A DNA stretch of 49,735 nt from Prochlorococcus sp. AG-449-J16 (GCA_003209565.1 QCQK01000009.1:1-49735); one strand, 5' to 3'. Positions 6,848 through 15,420 are shown, counted from the first letter of the stretch. Program-made: numbers and translations. Notes: generated by a model from the sequence alone, not told the origin.

Positions 6848-7465
6848 TTGGATAATAGACTTTTTTTTTCGGCAACTCAAAGAAATAGAGACTGCATTGG
6901 AGATGTACTATCTCGAATTATAAAAAAAGGTTCAATATTGGAAATCGGGAGTGGAAGTGGTGAACATGGAGTGTTTTTTCAAAAACGATTTCCTGGAATA
7001 ATTTGGCAAACAAGTGACCCAGAGTTTGTGCATAGAAAAAGTATAAGTTCATGGATTGAGTATGAAAACCTAACTAAGAAAATGCCCCAGCCTCTTGAGA
7101 TTGATGTAGAAAAAATTCCTTGGAAAATTCCATTGATATTAGCTAATTCTTTGCAAGGAATAGTCTCTATAAATATGATTCATGTAGCCAAGTGGCATTG
7201 TACTGTAGCACTCTTTAGAGAGTCAGGAAAATTACTCAGTAAGGGACAATTTTTGATTTTGTATGGGCCATTTAAAATTTGTAATAAGCATACAAGTGAA
7301 AGTAATTATTTTTTCGATAATTCATTAAAAATGCAAAATGATCTTTGGGGTATTAAAAATCTTGAAGAAGTTTGTGATGAGAGTAAGAAAAATGGTTTTT
7401 CTCAAGAGGATATTATTAGCATGCCTGCAAATAATTTTTCAATAATTTATAGAAAAGTTTCTTGA
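6848..7465 (+). CDS. DUF938 family SAM-dependent methyltransferase-like protein
   Basis: A TTG-started protein of 205 residues. The beginning matches DUF938: RLFFSATQRNRDCIGDVL, then the SAM-binding glycine loop ILEIGSGSGEHGVFF (residues about 30-44), then a second-strand acidic region WQTSDPE. The family has a class I methyltransferase fold. The substrate is unknown. The NMIHVAKWHCT segment near residue 110 corresponds to the conserved post-strand-4 region. The length is usual for the family. The TTG is used because no ATG lies in frame before the conserved N-terminus. Confidence 0.85.
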   Translation: MDNRLFFSATQRNRDCIGDVLSRIIKKGSILEIGSGSGEHGVFFQKRFPGIIWQTSDPEFVHRKSISSWIEYENLTKKMPQPLEIDVEKIPWKIPLILANSLQGIVSINMIHVAKWHCTVALFRESGKLLSKGQFLILYGPFKICNKHTSESNYFFDNSLKMQNDLWGIKNLEEVCDESKKNGFSQEDIISMPANNFSIIYRKVS

Positions 7466-7516
7466 TAAGTTAGATACAAATATCAATGAGTTATTAATAT
7501 TCATAATATTAGATGA

Positions 7517-7678
7517 TCAACCTGATAGTTTTTTGCTCCATTCTTTGTGCTTTTGATCTAAATCTGAAATTTTTTCGCCTAAACTCAACTGTCTTTCTAA
7601 TAATTCGACTTTTGAAAGTGTTATTTTTTCCGAATAAAATTTAATAGGTTGCTTACCATGTAAATTGTCACCACTCAT
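7517..7678 (-). CDS. Small soluble helical protein (53 aa)
   Basis: ATG at 7678. It is a charged, helix-forming sequence (SKVELLERQLSLGEKISDLD) with leucines in heptad-like spacing, so a short coiled coil is likely. No cysteines, no membrane segment. Unrecognised. It lies 115 bases before the desaturase gene on the same strand, but order and distance give no functional link. Confidence 0.55.
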   Translation of the reverse strand: MSGDNLHGKQPIKFYSEKITLSKVELLERQLSLGEKISDLDQKHKEWSKKLSG

Positions 7679-7793
7679 AGAACTATTTTAATTAGGTATT
7701 TTCTAAGATGAAAAATTTATTATTGCAAATTCTTTTATATTCTTTTCAGATTTGCGTAAATTAATGTGATAAATCATTAATGTTTATTATTTT

Positions 7794-8960
7794 TTAATCC
7801 ACCATTTTGTATGAAGATTGCCATATATATCTTCCTCTCTTGATATCTGACTTAACAGCAACGCAATTGCAAGAAATATTCCATAGAGCTTTGTGTATTG
7901 GATCAGGATTAAAAAGATATGCTTTTTTAAAGGCTTTTTTAATTAAGACAGTTGCTTTTTTTGCATGATAATGAGGGATGGTTGGACATACATGATGAAC
8001 GACATGGCTAGAACCTATATTATGGTGAAGAAAATTAAGGACTTTACCGTAAGGCCTGTCTATAGATAGAAATGCACCTTTCATAAAGGAAAATTCCGTA
8101 TTTGAAAGATGAGGTACATCAGAATCTGTATGATGAAGCCATGTATAAACTACTAGCCAACAATTAACAACTAATAAAGGACCAAAATACAGAGCAATTA
8201 CTGGAAATATTCCACAATTGAGAACCAAATAAATAATGCCTAATAATGTCAAACCTACACCAATATCTGATATCCAAACCTTCGTGGCCCATATTGATGG
8301 CCATAATGCTTTAGAAAATGGTTTAGTTGGCCAAAAATGATTTGAAGTTCCATATCTAACACCTCCTGTACTTCCCGTAAGTAAATAAGCAGGCCAGCCA
8401 AATATAAGATGTAAAACAAGTTGAAGAATTCCGTAATTTTTCTTGCCTAAGGAATTTGAAAAATGTAATTCTTTTTCTCCGCCAACTTTTTCTGTAACTC
8501 CATTCCCTTTAATGACTAAAGGGACGTGAGTTTCTCCATTAGTTATGTTATTTGTGAATCGATGATGAACTGCATGCGAACGCTGCCAAGAAAAATAAGG
8601 CACTAAAAGTAATGAATGTAGTAAATAACCAGTTATAGATTCCAATGTCTTGTTTTTAGAGAATGCTCCATGCCCACATTCATGGGCGATTACCCAAAAT
8701 CCCATTGCTGTGGTACCGGATAGTAATGCGTAAATAATCCAAATTGGTATCATTTTTGGGCTAAATGGAATAGATAACCCTATCGCAACTACTAATGATT
8801 GGATTAAAGCTGTTTGTAAAAGATACCTTAACGAAGTTTTGGTTTTGCACTTAAAGAAGTGTTTTGGGATAACATCCTGAAATTCTCTTAAGCTTGGAAT
8901 ATCTTTATCTTCTATTACAAGCGCTTGGCCTTTAAGACCTGAAAATTTTATATTACTCAA
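7794..8960 (-). CDS. Membrane fatty-acid desaturase, DesA-like
   Basis: A di-iron acyl-lipid desaturase of 388 residues. The three histidine boxes are present: HECGH (near residue 91), HAVHH (near residue 127) and HVVHH (near residue 318). Two pairs of membrane helices flank them. The HECGHGAF and SSHVVHHVCPTIPHYHAKKA patterns are most like cyanobacterial delta-12 (DesA) enzymes, which take electrons from ferredoxin to add a double bond to lipid-bound C16/C18 chains. Regiospecificity is inferred, so no symbol is given. The length is somewhat greater than a typical DesA (about 350). A second, divergent desaturase lies at 10730-11863. Confidence 0.88.
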   Translation of the reverse strand: MSNIKFSGLKGQALVIEDKDIPSLREFQDVIPKHFFKCKTKTSLRYLLQTALIQSLVVAIGLSIPFSPKMIPIWIIYALLSGTTAMGFWVIAHECGHGAFSKNKTLESITGYLLHSLLLVPYFSWQRSHAVHHRFTNNITNGETHVPLVIKGNGVTEKVGGEKELHFSNSLGKKNYGILQLVLHLIFGWPAYLLTGSTGGVRYGTSNHFWPTKPFSKALWPSIWATKVWISDIGVGLTLLGIIYLVLNCGIFPVIALYFGPLLVVNCWLVVYTWLHHTDSDVPHLSNTEFSFMKGAFLSIDRPYGKVLNFLHHNIGSSHVVHHVCPTIPHYHAKKATVLIKKAFKKAYLFNPDPIHKALWNISCNCVAVKSDIKRGRYIWQSSYKMVD

Positions 8961-9209
8961 ATTTTTTTTGGTTAAGAATTTTGTTCAATAAAAGTGAATT
9001 TATTAACTCTATTATCCATCAAAGTGCCTTTTTATGAAAATAATGTATAGTTTGTGTCTTAAGTAAAGTTGTAAAAATTAAATTTTGATTTCTTGCAAAC
9101 TTATTAAGTCGAACATTTTTGAGTTTAGTCTTTTATCAAAATTAATTAGATTATCACTTAATAAGTGTTTACTCTGTATGTATTCGCCTTTGTTAAAGTT
9201 TAATTGAAT

Positions 9210-9341
9210 TTAAAGACCTCGAATATACCTTTTAGTGAGACCTGTTTGTTTACGAGGTTTTACTAAAATAGGAAGAACAATTACTCCGACAGTAAAAAGA
9301 CATAATGGAGCAACTACCATTAATATAGATTCTAAAGACAT
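9210..9341 (-). CDS. Small single-helix membrane protein (43 aa)
   Basis: ATG at 9341. Residues 4-27 form a hydrophobic helix (ILMVVAPLCLFTVGVIVLPI), followed by a basic tail (VKPRKQTGLTKRYIRGL). The organisation resembles small photosystem or cytochrome b6f subunits, but I cannot match it to any known one. It lies alone, 250 bases upstream (on its own strand) of the desaturase. Confidence 0.6.
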   Translation of the reverse strand: MSLESILMVVAPLCLFTVGVIVLPILVKPRKQTGLTKRYIRGL

Positions 9342-9542
9342 GAAATAATCTCAATATTATTAAAAAAATAGCAGGATTTTTTTTTAGAGTCATGCGTATT
9401 TATCTCTATTTTATGAGAACTACTTTAAAAACTTCTATAAAATTATTAAGCAAAAAAGAAAAAAAGATTAAAAAAGATCAATTTTTTCAATTTTCATTCT
9501 AAATAATTACTCAATATTTTATTTAAAGAGGATTTATTTCTT

Positions 9543-9683
9543 ATGGATGAAGAAAAAAAATGGATGTTAATTACATATTATTGTCCAACTCATGGTGATT
9601 CAGGTATGGCAAGACAGATTGAGATAACAAAAAAAGAAATTAGCGAAAAATTATTAAAAAAAGACAAGAACCCTAACAATTAA
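9543..9683 (+). CDS. Small soluble protein with a YCPTHGDSGMAR motif (46 aa)
   Basis: ATG at 9543 with an AGAGGA purine stretch 10-15 bases upstream as a plausible ribosome site. MDEEKKWMLITYYCPTHGDS starts the protein; an Ile/Glu/Lys-rich helix follows. One cysteine near a histidine could bind metal. Unrecognised, but it reads like a real protein. Confidence 0.58.
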   Translation: MDEEKKWMLITYYCPTHGDSGMARQIEITKKEISEKLLKKDKNPNN

Positions 9684-9980
9684 CTATAAAAAAAATTATT
9701 TAAATTTTTGAGAGAGGTTTAAATTTAAATTAACAATTTTCAAACAGAAAGCATCTATATTCTGAATCTATAAAGTTTGATATTTTCAATTAAGATCTCG
9801 ACTGAAGTATTGAGAAATAGAAATTTCAGAATCACCACTAACTTTATTTTTTTGAATTTAGCTATATATAAATTATTGTCTGCAAAATGCAAAAGAAAAA
9901 AAATTATTTAGATATATCTGTTTAATCCATCTGCTCTATTAATAATTTACTAATAAATGAAGTCTTTATATTGATAATTC
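9684..9980. other. AT-rich gap with no gene seen
   Basis: About 300 bases between two convergent small genes. I found only frames of fewer than 15 codons and no strong palindrome. Confidence 0.5.
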
Positions 9981-10133
9981 TTAACCTTGATCAGAATCGC
10001 ATGTTAATTGACATTGATTAAGTTTATCAGATGATATCTTTTCTAAAATTCTCAACATATCAATTTCCGAAAGCTCTCCATTCGAGTTCCATTTTAAAGT
10101 TGTTTTCCTTTGAGGTGAATTTTTTTTATTCAT
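9981..10133 (-). CDS. Small soluble protein (50 aa), partner of the 10126 gene
   Basis: ATG at 10133. Basic N-terminus (MNKKNSPQRKTTLKWNSNGE), then an LSEIDMLRILEKISSDKL helix and two closing cysteines (CQLTC). The start overlaps the end of the upstream 69-residue gene by 8 bases, so the two are translationally coupled. Unrecognised. Both proteins have C-x3-C pairs, which suggests a shared metal or redox theme (inference). Confidence 0.58.
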   Translation of the reverse strand: MNKKNSPQRKTTLKWNSNGELSEIDMLRILEKISSDKLNQCQLTCDSDQG

Positions 10134-10335
10134 TTTGATCACCGCCCTTTAAGTGAATTTCTAAACAACGAGTAATACATTCTTGATGACCATCAACAAT
10201 ACTGCATTCAGTAATACACTCAAAATATGAATTTATAGAGTCTATTTCTGTATTCTGGTTATTAGAAACAAAAGAATCATTCATAATATTGTTAGATTTA
10301 TTTGGAATAGAGATATAGCACGAAATTATGTTCAA
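10126..10335 (-). CDS. Small protein with twin C-x3-C motifs (69 aa or shorter)
   Basis: The C-terminal half holds CITEC and, ten residues on, CITRC, a twin C-x3-C arrangement that could form a helical hairpin with two disulfides or a metal site. The open frame starts at 10335, but an internal ATG (MNDSFVSNNQ, residue 18, about 10284) may be the true start since the first 17 residues are less coding-like. It overlaps the following small gene by 8 bases. Unrecognised. Confidence 0.55.
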   Translation of the reverse strand: MNIISCYISIPNKSNNIMNDSFVSNNQNTEIDSINSYFECITECSIVDGHQECITRCLEIHLKGGDQNE

Positions 10336-10499
10336 TAATTAAATTTATTAAGTGAATTAGAAAAAATAAGTATTATTTACTAAATGCATTTTGCACCTGA
10401 TTTATCTTTAAAAAGGTAGTAATTTGATTCTTTTAAAAGAGAAAAGTACACAATATTTTTGATTATTTTAAATTAATTTTTTAAGTTAATATTCCAAAA

Positions 10500-10527
10500 A
10501 AATCAGCATAAAGACTGATTTACTTTT
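10500..10527. terminator. Bidirectional hairpin terminator
   Basis: AAATCAG (10500-10506) pairs with CTGATTT (10515-10521). T-runs follow on both strands (ACTTTTTT on plus, TTTTTT on minus). On the minus strand it could end the desaturase transcript after it passes antisense through the small gene at 10574. On the plus strand no gene precedes it. Confidence 0.5.
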
Positions 10528-10573
10528 TTGTAATTTAGTTAGATGATAAAAAAGTACACTTTTAGGTTTTCAA

Positions 10574-10726
10574 ATGAAATCAGTAATTAATTGGCTTTCT
10601 AAAATGTTAGAGAGTATGGCAAACGCTTTTATGCATCCTCTTAAAAATGACTTACCTCCTTCTATTGGTACTCATGCATATAGCAGTATCCCTCTTAAAA
10701 GAAAATTAAGAAGAAGGTTTAATTAG
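10574..10726 (+). CDS. Small basic protein (50 aa)
   Basis: ATG at 10574. The N-terminus MKSVINWLSKMLESMANAFM is amphipathic, followed by HPLKNDLPPSIGTHAYSS and a strongly basic end, KRKLRRRFN. It could associate with membranes or nucleic acid. It ends 3 bases from the stop codon of the convergent desaturase. Unrecognised. Confidence 0.62.
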   Translation: MKSVINWLSKMLESMANAFMHPLKNDLPPSIGTHAYSSIPLKRKLRRRFN

Positions 10727-10729
10727 GTA

Positions 10730-11863
10730 TTAACCTAGTGGGATTAATTTTTCATTCTTATTATCCCAAATAATATATTTGAAGCAGTTTGAAAAATCGC
10801 TTAATTTTAAGAACTTTGATTGATGAAGCAAATGAATATTTGCTTTATGACAAGCTTTTAAGTTGTAATTTGGTATTCTCTCAGATAGATGATGAATGCT
10901 ATGAAAAGAGATGTCTGCTAGAAACCAATTTAGCCAATTAGGTATATCTAAATTGCTACTTCCCAAAATCGCTCCATCGACAACATTCCAATTCATTGTA
11001 TTTTTAGCATAGGCATTTTTATAGTTATGTTGGACGAAAAAGATACATATTAAAATTGCGGCAGATAGGGTTAATACTACAGAATAAAATGATAAGAAAA
11101 AAGCTAAGCCAAACCATTTACTCATGTAAATCCAACCTATTATTACAACTATGTTATTTAATATTAGTTCAAAGAGTTCACTAAAATTATCCCCATAGTC
11201 AGAAAAAGGTGGCTTTACTCTTGAATTAATAGCTAATAGTTTAGAAATTTTTCTGTTTCTAATTTTTGTAAAAGTCTCTTCTAGTATATCTTTAGTGAAA
11301 TTAAAAATAATAATAACCAGTCCCAATCTAGGTTTTAAAACTAAGTAATAAAAGCCTCCAGGGAAAAGCATTATCCAGTGTCGACTTACTCTATAAAATA
11401 TTTGATCTCTTTTTGTTAGGGAATTATAATCTTCAAGACTTAGAACATCTATCGGGCCTTTATAAATTTCCCAGTTTCCGTTATTTCTATGATGAAATGC
11501 ATGATCAATTGACCATGATTTCTGGGGAATACCATTGACCAAACCAAGCAAAAATCCAAAAAAGCGGTTTAATTTACGTTTTTTAAAAAGAGAATTATGA
11601 CCGCAATCATGCATTAATGAGAATGTTCTTGAAGAGAATAGAGTTAAGAGAAAAATAATAGGTATTAATAAAAATCCTTTAGTTAATAAAGAAAAAGGTT
11701 GATTTATTACTAGGTAAACAATTAGCCAAATAAATATTATTGGAATTATTGTAGAAATAATTTGATAGAAAGCTTTAAAGTTATTTCTTTTAAGAAATGG
11801 CTTGATTAAAAAATCACTTCTCTTGACTTCTAACATGCTTCCCTTTTTTAAAGAACTTAACAA
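10730..11863 (-). CDS. Second membrane fatty-acid desaturase
   Basis: A protein of 377 residues with three histidine boxes: HDCGHNS (near residue 86), HAFHHRNNG (near residue 122) and SIHHLSERIPNYN (near residue 320). Hydrophobic helices surround them, as in acyl-lipid desaturases. It is clearly a separate subfamily from the gene at 7794. It has a long middle segment (TKDILEETFTKIRNRK) and could also be a beta-carotene ketolase/hydroxylase-like di-iron enzyme. Substrate and position specificity are not determined. It likely sits in the thylakoid or cytoplasmic membrane and uses ferredoxin. Confidence 0.82.
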   Translation of the reverse strand: MLSSLKKGSMLEVKRSDFLIKPFLKRNNFKAFYQIISTIIPIIFIWLIVYLVINQPFSLLTKGFLLIPIIFLLTLFSSRTFSLMHDCGHNSLFKKRKLNRFFGFLLGLVNGIPQKSWSIDHAFHHRNNGNWEIYKGPIDVLSLEDYNSLTKRDQIFYRVSRHWIMLFPGGFYYLVLKPRLGLVIIIFNFTKDILEETFTKIRNRKISKLLAINSRVKPPFSDYGDNFSELFELILNNIVVIIGWIYMSKWFGLAFFLSFYSVVLTLSAAILICIFFVQHNYKNAYAKNTMNWNVVDGAILGSSNLDIPNWLNWFLADISFHSIHHLSERIPNYNLKACHKANIHLLHQSKFLKLSDFSNCFKYIIWDNKNEKLIPLG

Positions 11864-11917
11864 ATTTTATAAAGTATTGATTATTAACTAAATAAAAACA
11901 AATTTTTGCAAATCTAA

Positions 11918-12073
11918 TTAGAGTATAAACTCTTTAGACATAGTTCTTAGTTGTTCTAAATTTAATCTTTCTAAGTAATTCTTAAAATCATTAAGATTCT
12001 TGGTCGATTCAGAATCTTTACGCTCAAGAAGAAGGCTATTAGAAATTAACTCAATAAGATGATCTTTATCCAT
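11918..12073 (-). CDS. Small helical protein (51 aa)
   Basis: ATG at 12073. It is a charged, leucine-rich sequence (MDKDHLIELISNSLLLERKD, then NYLERLNLEQLRTMSKEFIL) that predicts two short amphipathic helices. No cysteine or membrane segment. It lies 54 bases upstream (on the minus strand) of the desaturase start and may share its transcript. Unrecognised. Confidence 0.56.
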   Translation of the reverse strand: MDKDHLIELISNSLLLERKDSESTKNLNDFKNYLERLNLEQLRTMSKEFIL

Positions 12074-12188
12074 AACCCCTTATAGACCATATTTCTTGTT
12101 TGAAAAATTAAGATCTTGAATTCGAGATCATTAAGTCATTTTTAAAAATTAATTTTTTAATTAATTTGTATGATTAAAATTCTCAATT

Positions 12189-12407
12189 TTATATATTTTT
12201 TAAATCTTGCTCTATTTGTTCTAATCTTTCATTTAATTTTTTTTGTTCCTTTATTAAGGCTTTTCTCCTTTCTGCAAGTTCTTTATTAAGAGGCGAATTG
12301 AAATATTTTTGATATGCGACAAAAAAAACCGCTATTGCTACTGTGATACCAAGAGCACCAATTATTAAAATTGGCGATGAAGGGAAGTCATAAAAAGGGA
12401 TTGACAA
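12189..12407 (-). CDS. Membrane-anchored coiled-coil protein (72 aa)
   Basis: One transmembrane helix (residues about 12-32, ILIIGALGITVAIAVFFVA), then a charged coiled coil (ERRKALIKEQKKLNERLEQI). The layout is similar to small cell-division or thylakoid anchoring proteins. No family recognised. Monocistronic in appearance. Confidence 0.65.
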   Translation of the reverse strand: MSIPFYDFPSSPILIIGALGITVAIAVFFVAYQKYFNSPLNKELAERRKALIKEQKKLNERLEQIEQDLKNI

Positions 12408-12591
12408 TGTTCTTTATTAAAATTTAAGTCTAGCTATCCATTACATCAATAAATGAGTAATAAATACTTAATTTTTAAAGCATTTTTTTGTTAAGCAATT
12501 TGATATGTGGTGAGAATTAAAACATTAAGTTTTTTATTTCAATTTAGAAAAATGAGTAATTTTACAGCTGCTAAAAAAGAAATAACTCATA

Positions 12592-12942
12592 ATGATTAGT
12601 TTAGAAAAAAAATTTTTTATGAAAAAAATAATGAATAAAAAATATAATAAAAATGAACCATGGTTTAAGTGGTTAACGAGAGAACTTAATTCTTATGAGG
12701 CTTTTCAAGATTTCGCCAGAGGTAAAAATCCAGAGGATGTTGCAGAGGATTTTATTTCTAAAAATAGTAATTCTATTTCAGAGGTTTTCGAAAATTTTGA
12801 TGAAGAAGATAAGGATACTCTCAATCAGTTTATTAAATTGACTGAATGTGAGTGGTATGTTTTTAAAATTCTTGAAAAACAAATTGCTTTAAGAAACAAT
12901 ATAAGATTTGTAGATTTTAAAAAAAGAAAAAAAAATAGTTAA
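12592..12942 (+). CDS. Small helical protein, paralogue of the 23382 gene
   Basis: The open frame has 116 codons, but the true start is probably the ATG at 12631 (MNKKYNKNEPWFKWL), since from there it lines up without gaps with the 88-residue protein at 23382. Shared features: WF-x-W, a G-x2-P turn, AE-x-F, an N-x2-S, then DE and the block F-x-KL-x-E-x-E. About 21 of 74 aligned residues are identical by eye. A soluble alpha-helical protein of unknown role. Its last 4 bases overlap the convergent DUF805 gene. Confidence 0.7.
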   Translation: MISLEKKFFMKKIMNKKYNKNEPWFKWLTRELNSYEAFQDFARGKNPEDVAEDFISKNSNSISEVFENFDEEDKDTLNQFIKLTECEWYVFKILEKQIALRNNIRFVDFKKRKKNS

Positions 12943-13265
12943 TTTTTCCCATTTCCAGTTTTGCCAAATCCTAACCAGATGAACCATAAGATCCACCCAA
13001 ATATTGGTATTAAATTTATAAATATCCATTTCCAATCCTTGCCAAAATCTTTAATTCTTCTAATATCAATAGCTATTTGAGGTATGATGCAAAGTATTCC
13101 ATAAACATTAAAACCATAAATCTTAAAAAATATTGGAATAGTTAGCAAAGAAATTATTAGATTAGCTAATTGTACAAACCACCAGTCCGTTCGCGAAGTG
13201 ACCCCTGTGAAGTCTGTAGCCTTAATCCAAAACTCTTGATACGCATATAAAAAGTTTTTAAGCAT
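12939..13265 (-). CDS. DUF805 family membrane protein
   Basis: A protein of 108 residues. The N-terminal FWIKATDFTGVTSRTDWWFV corresponds to the conserved 'F..y..f.GR.sR.eyW.f' entry of DUF805. Helices follow at residues about 30-50 and 55-70. Then comes the family block IDIRRIKDFGKDW and a last helix ending in WLGFGKTGNGKN, the usual DUF805 close. Similar to YhaH/YhaI of E. coli. Function unknown. The stop overlaps the convergent gene at 12942. Confidence 0.82.
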   Translation of the reverse strand: MLKNFLYAYQEFWIKATDFTGVTSRTDWWFVQLANLIISLLTIPIFFKIYGFNVYGILCIIPQIAIDIRRIKDFGKDWKWIFINLIPIFGWILWFIWLGFGKTGNGKN

Positions 13266-13330
13266 AAATTTAGATACAAAAATTAAATACTATCAACCTA
13301 ATCTTCAATTTTTTAAAAATTATTTATTTA

Positions 13331-13495
13331 CTAAATAGGATCAAATAAATTCATATCAGTTGCATCTTGTTTTGAGGTCTCTTTTTGATTCGGTAATGAA
13401 CAGAATCCGTCTTTGCAAATCATCTTTTCTTTTGCAGTACTTGTAGTCTGTGAGAAAATATTTTTGTTATTGTTGTTTGAAGATTCTTTCAGCAT
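13331..13495 (-). CDS. Small protein with CKDGFC motif (54 aa)
   Basis: ATG at 13495. Low-complexity Asn/Ser/Thr/Gln-rich start, then MICKDGFCSLP (a C-x4-C pair, residues about 27-32), then a polar tail ending in FDPI. A possible disulfide or metal loop. No membrane segment. Unrecognised. Confidence 0.5.
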   Translation of the reverse strand: MLKESSNNNNKNIFSQTTSTAKEKMICKDGFCSLPNQKETSKQDATDMNLFDPI

Positions 13496-13579
13496 TTATA
13501 TAAAAAAATTGAATCCAATATTAAATTAATAACTTAATTTATTTTGATAAGCAACAAAATTAATATTAATTATTTTTTT

Positions 13580-13675
13580 TTACTTTTTTTGATTTGGCAA
13601 GTCTCTCCAAAATAGAGCCATTATATAAATGAATAAAGATATAGAACAAATATAAAGTAAAGAATTTAGATGCAT
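13580..13675 (-). CDS. Single-helix microprotein (31 aa)
   Basis: ATG at 13675. Almost the entire protein is one hydrophobic helix (LLYICSISLFIYIMALFW), followed by RDLPNQKK. This size and layout are like small photosynthetic subunits, but I cannot identify it. It may equally be a chance frame. Confidence 0.42.
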   Translation of the reverse strand: MHLNSLLYICSISLFIYIMALFWRDLPNQKK

Positions 13676-13887
13676 GTTTAATTATTAAATTAATTACCAA
13701 GGAAGGCCTTTCACAAAAAAAGGATGTCAATGAATTGGTAATTGTTTAAACTATCAATTGTACAAATTCTAGTATTTATTTAAGTTTTTTATGATTTCCC
13801 TAAACTCTTATAAGGAAAAGATTTTTAATATTAGGAATATTTTTTTTAGTTAGTAAAACTTATAAATCTAAGAGTTTAATAAATCCA

Positions 13888-14094
13888 ATGGAAATTCTAT
13901 TTTTAAATGTTTTTGATGATATTTACAATCTATCCTTATTAATTTCAGATAGAGCTTTTCTACCTTCTTTAAGGGTTCTAAAGACAAGCCAGCACAGAGA
14001 GGAAATGATAAGAAAAGTAAGTGTAATCAGGGATATAAGTGTTGTATCAGTAATAGTCAATTTACTGGGAAAATATTTTGAAGATTTTATTTAA
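13888..14094 (+). CDS. Hypothetical protein (68 aa)
   Basis: ATG at 13888. A mixture of hydrophobic and charged residues with a central segment SLRVLKTSQHREEMIRKVSV and a C-terminal VVSVIVNLLGKYFEDFI, suggesting an amphipathic helix. No motif recognised. It ends 12 bases from the stop of the convergent DQDGG-type gene. Confidence 0.4.
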   Translation: MEILFLNVFDDIYNLSLLISDRAFLPSLRVLKTSQHREEMIRKVSVIRDISVVSVIVNLLGKYFEDFI

Positions 14095-14106
14095 AATTTA
14101 AAAATT

Positions 14107-14286
14107 TCAAGCGTTAGGTCTAGAGTAAGCAGGTATAAGCATTCCGCCATCTTGATCATCATTATCATCATCAAAGCCACCACCTAGAAGTAACTCAATA
14201 ATTATAAGTACAGCCATAGGATACAAGCACCATAATATAGCGGTAAAAGGACTTACTGAGGAAGAAGCTGAGTACAATTCTGTCAT
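14107..14286 (-). CDS. Small membrane protein with acidic DQDGG tail (59 aa)
   Basis: ATG at 14286. A polar start, a hydrophobic helix (residues about 14-34), then a run of aspartates leading into DDDNDDQDGGMLIPAYSRP. The same acidic DxDDQDGG-x-LI signature follows a helix in the protein at 15421-15555, so the two belong to one family. The acidic tail could bind Ca2+ or Mg2+, or a basic partner, at the membrane surface (inference). Confidence 0.65.
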   Translation of the reverse strand: MTELYSASSSVSPFTAILWCLYPMAVLIIIELLLGGGFDDDNDDQDGGMLIPAYSRPNA

Positions 14287-14568
14287 GAATTGATATTAAT
14301 CTAAAGAAACAATAATTGTGGATCTTCTAGGTAGTTTTATTCAATATTTCTATAAATATTTTTAAAAGCTTTTCTCTTTCGCACGTATAGATCTCAGGAG
14401 TGTATTGATATTTTTATTCTTCAATATTAATTTGAATTATAATTTTATTAAACCTACTGCAAAACTTATAATGACATAATGAATCGCGCATTTGTTATTT
14501 TTTATACTTAACAATGATTGTACAATTTTGATTCAAAAACTATTATTTATCTTGTTTTTATCAATTCT

Positions 14569-14700
14569 ATGTTTTCTTTCACTTTTGATCCTTTAGCTGC
14601 GATATTTGGTATATCAGGAATTGTAGGCTTCTTTTTCTTCGTTTCTGCTGCTAAGGGAACTTCCAGTATAAATACAAAACCAAAAAAGGAATTAGATTAG
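14569..14700 (+). CDS. Small single-helix membrane protein (43 aa)
   Basis: ATG at 14569 (MFSFTFDPLAAIFGISGIVG) is preferred to a TTG at 14518. A glycine-rich hydrophobic helix covers residues about 9-28, followed by a Ser/Thr/Lys tail. Unrecognised; possibly thylakoid. The 282-base gap before it (14287-14568) shows no other gene. Confidence 0.5.
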   Translation: MFSFTFDPLAAIFGISGIVGFFFFVSAAKGTSSINTKPKKELD

Positions 14701-14765
14701 AATTTATTCTGTCAGAAAACTAAATTGAGATTCTAAATTTAGTATTTTTAAAGGCTTTTTAATTA

Positions 14766-14936
14766 TTACTTATTCCATTGTTTAGAAATAAATTCAAGAA
14801 AATCTTTTAGATCCTCTTCAGGACAATTTGTTTGTTTTTGTAAATCAATGCAAATTTGCTTAATATTTTCAAAGGCCTTTTTTACTATTTCGTTTTTTTC
14901 GATAACCTCAAAATATTCTTGATCAGTAAAAGGCAT
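14766..14936 (-). CDS. Small soluble helical protein (56 aa)
   Basis: ATG at 14936, sequence beginning MPFTDQEYFEVIEKNEIVKK. It has alternating charges typical of two helices and two cysteines about ten residues apart (ICIDL, TNCPEE). No membrane segment. Unrecognised; coding-like composition. Confidence 0.58.
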   Translation of the reverse strand: MPFTDQEYFEVIEKNEIVKKAFENIKQICIDLQKQTNCPEEDLKDFLEFISKQWNK

Positions 14937-15026
14937 AATATTAGTTCCCCTCTTGAAAATTTTTTATTAATCGTATTTTATCTACATTGACTTAACAGTA
15001 AAGAAGAAACATCTTTTTTCTTAAAT

Positions 15027-15302
15027 TTAGCTACCCAATCGATAATGTTTTTTAATACTTTTGGTTACTTCCCATTCGCAGCTAAGTCCAGCAGGAAACT
15101 CAACTAAATCCCCAGCTTTAATCTCGCAAATGTCACCGTTTTGGGTAATTATTTTCGCTTGACCTTCAATAATAAAGCAAATTTCCTTATCATCGTAATT
15201 CCATTGAAATTTACTTGGCTCACATTCCCAAATAGGCCAACTTTTTATTCCATACTGAATTATTACGCTTGCACTACAGGGAGAAGATATTATAACTTTC
15301 AC
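15027..15302 (-). CDS. Cupin domain protein (DUF861 / cupin_3 type)
   Basis: A protein of 91 residues forming a single cupin barrel. Strand motifs resemble the cupin_3 group: WPIWECEPSKFQWNYDDKEI, then CFIIEGQAKI, and AGDLVEFPAGLSCEWEV. Members of this group are often described as EutQ- or ureidoglycine-aminohydrolase-like. The usual metal histidines are largely absent, so metal binding or catalysis is doubtful. Plant and cyanobacterial members of this size are of unknown function. Confidence 0.82.
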   Translation of the reverse strand: MKVIISSPCSASVIIQYGIKSWPIWECEPSKFQWNYDDKEICFIIEGQAKIITQNGDICEIKAGDLVEFPAGLSCEWEVTKSIKKHYRLGS

Positions 15303-15420
15303 GAAATAGTTCGAATGTGTTTTTTTATTTTACAAATAAAAGAAATTTTTATTTTCGAGAGTGTGTATTTCTTTACTGTCTTTTATTTTTTTTCGTTTAT
15401 CATAAAAAAAATTTTAATTT

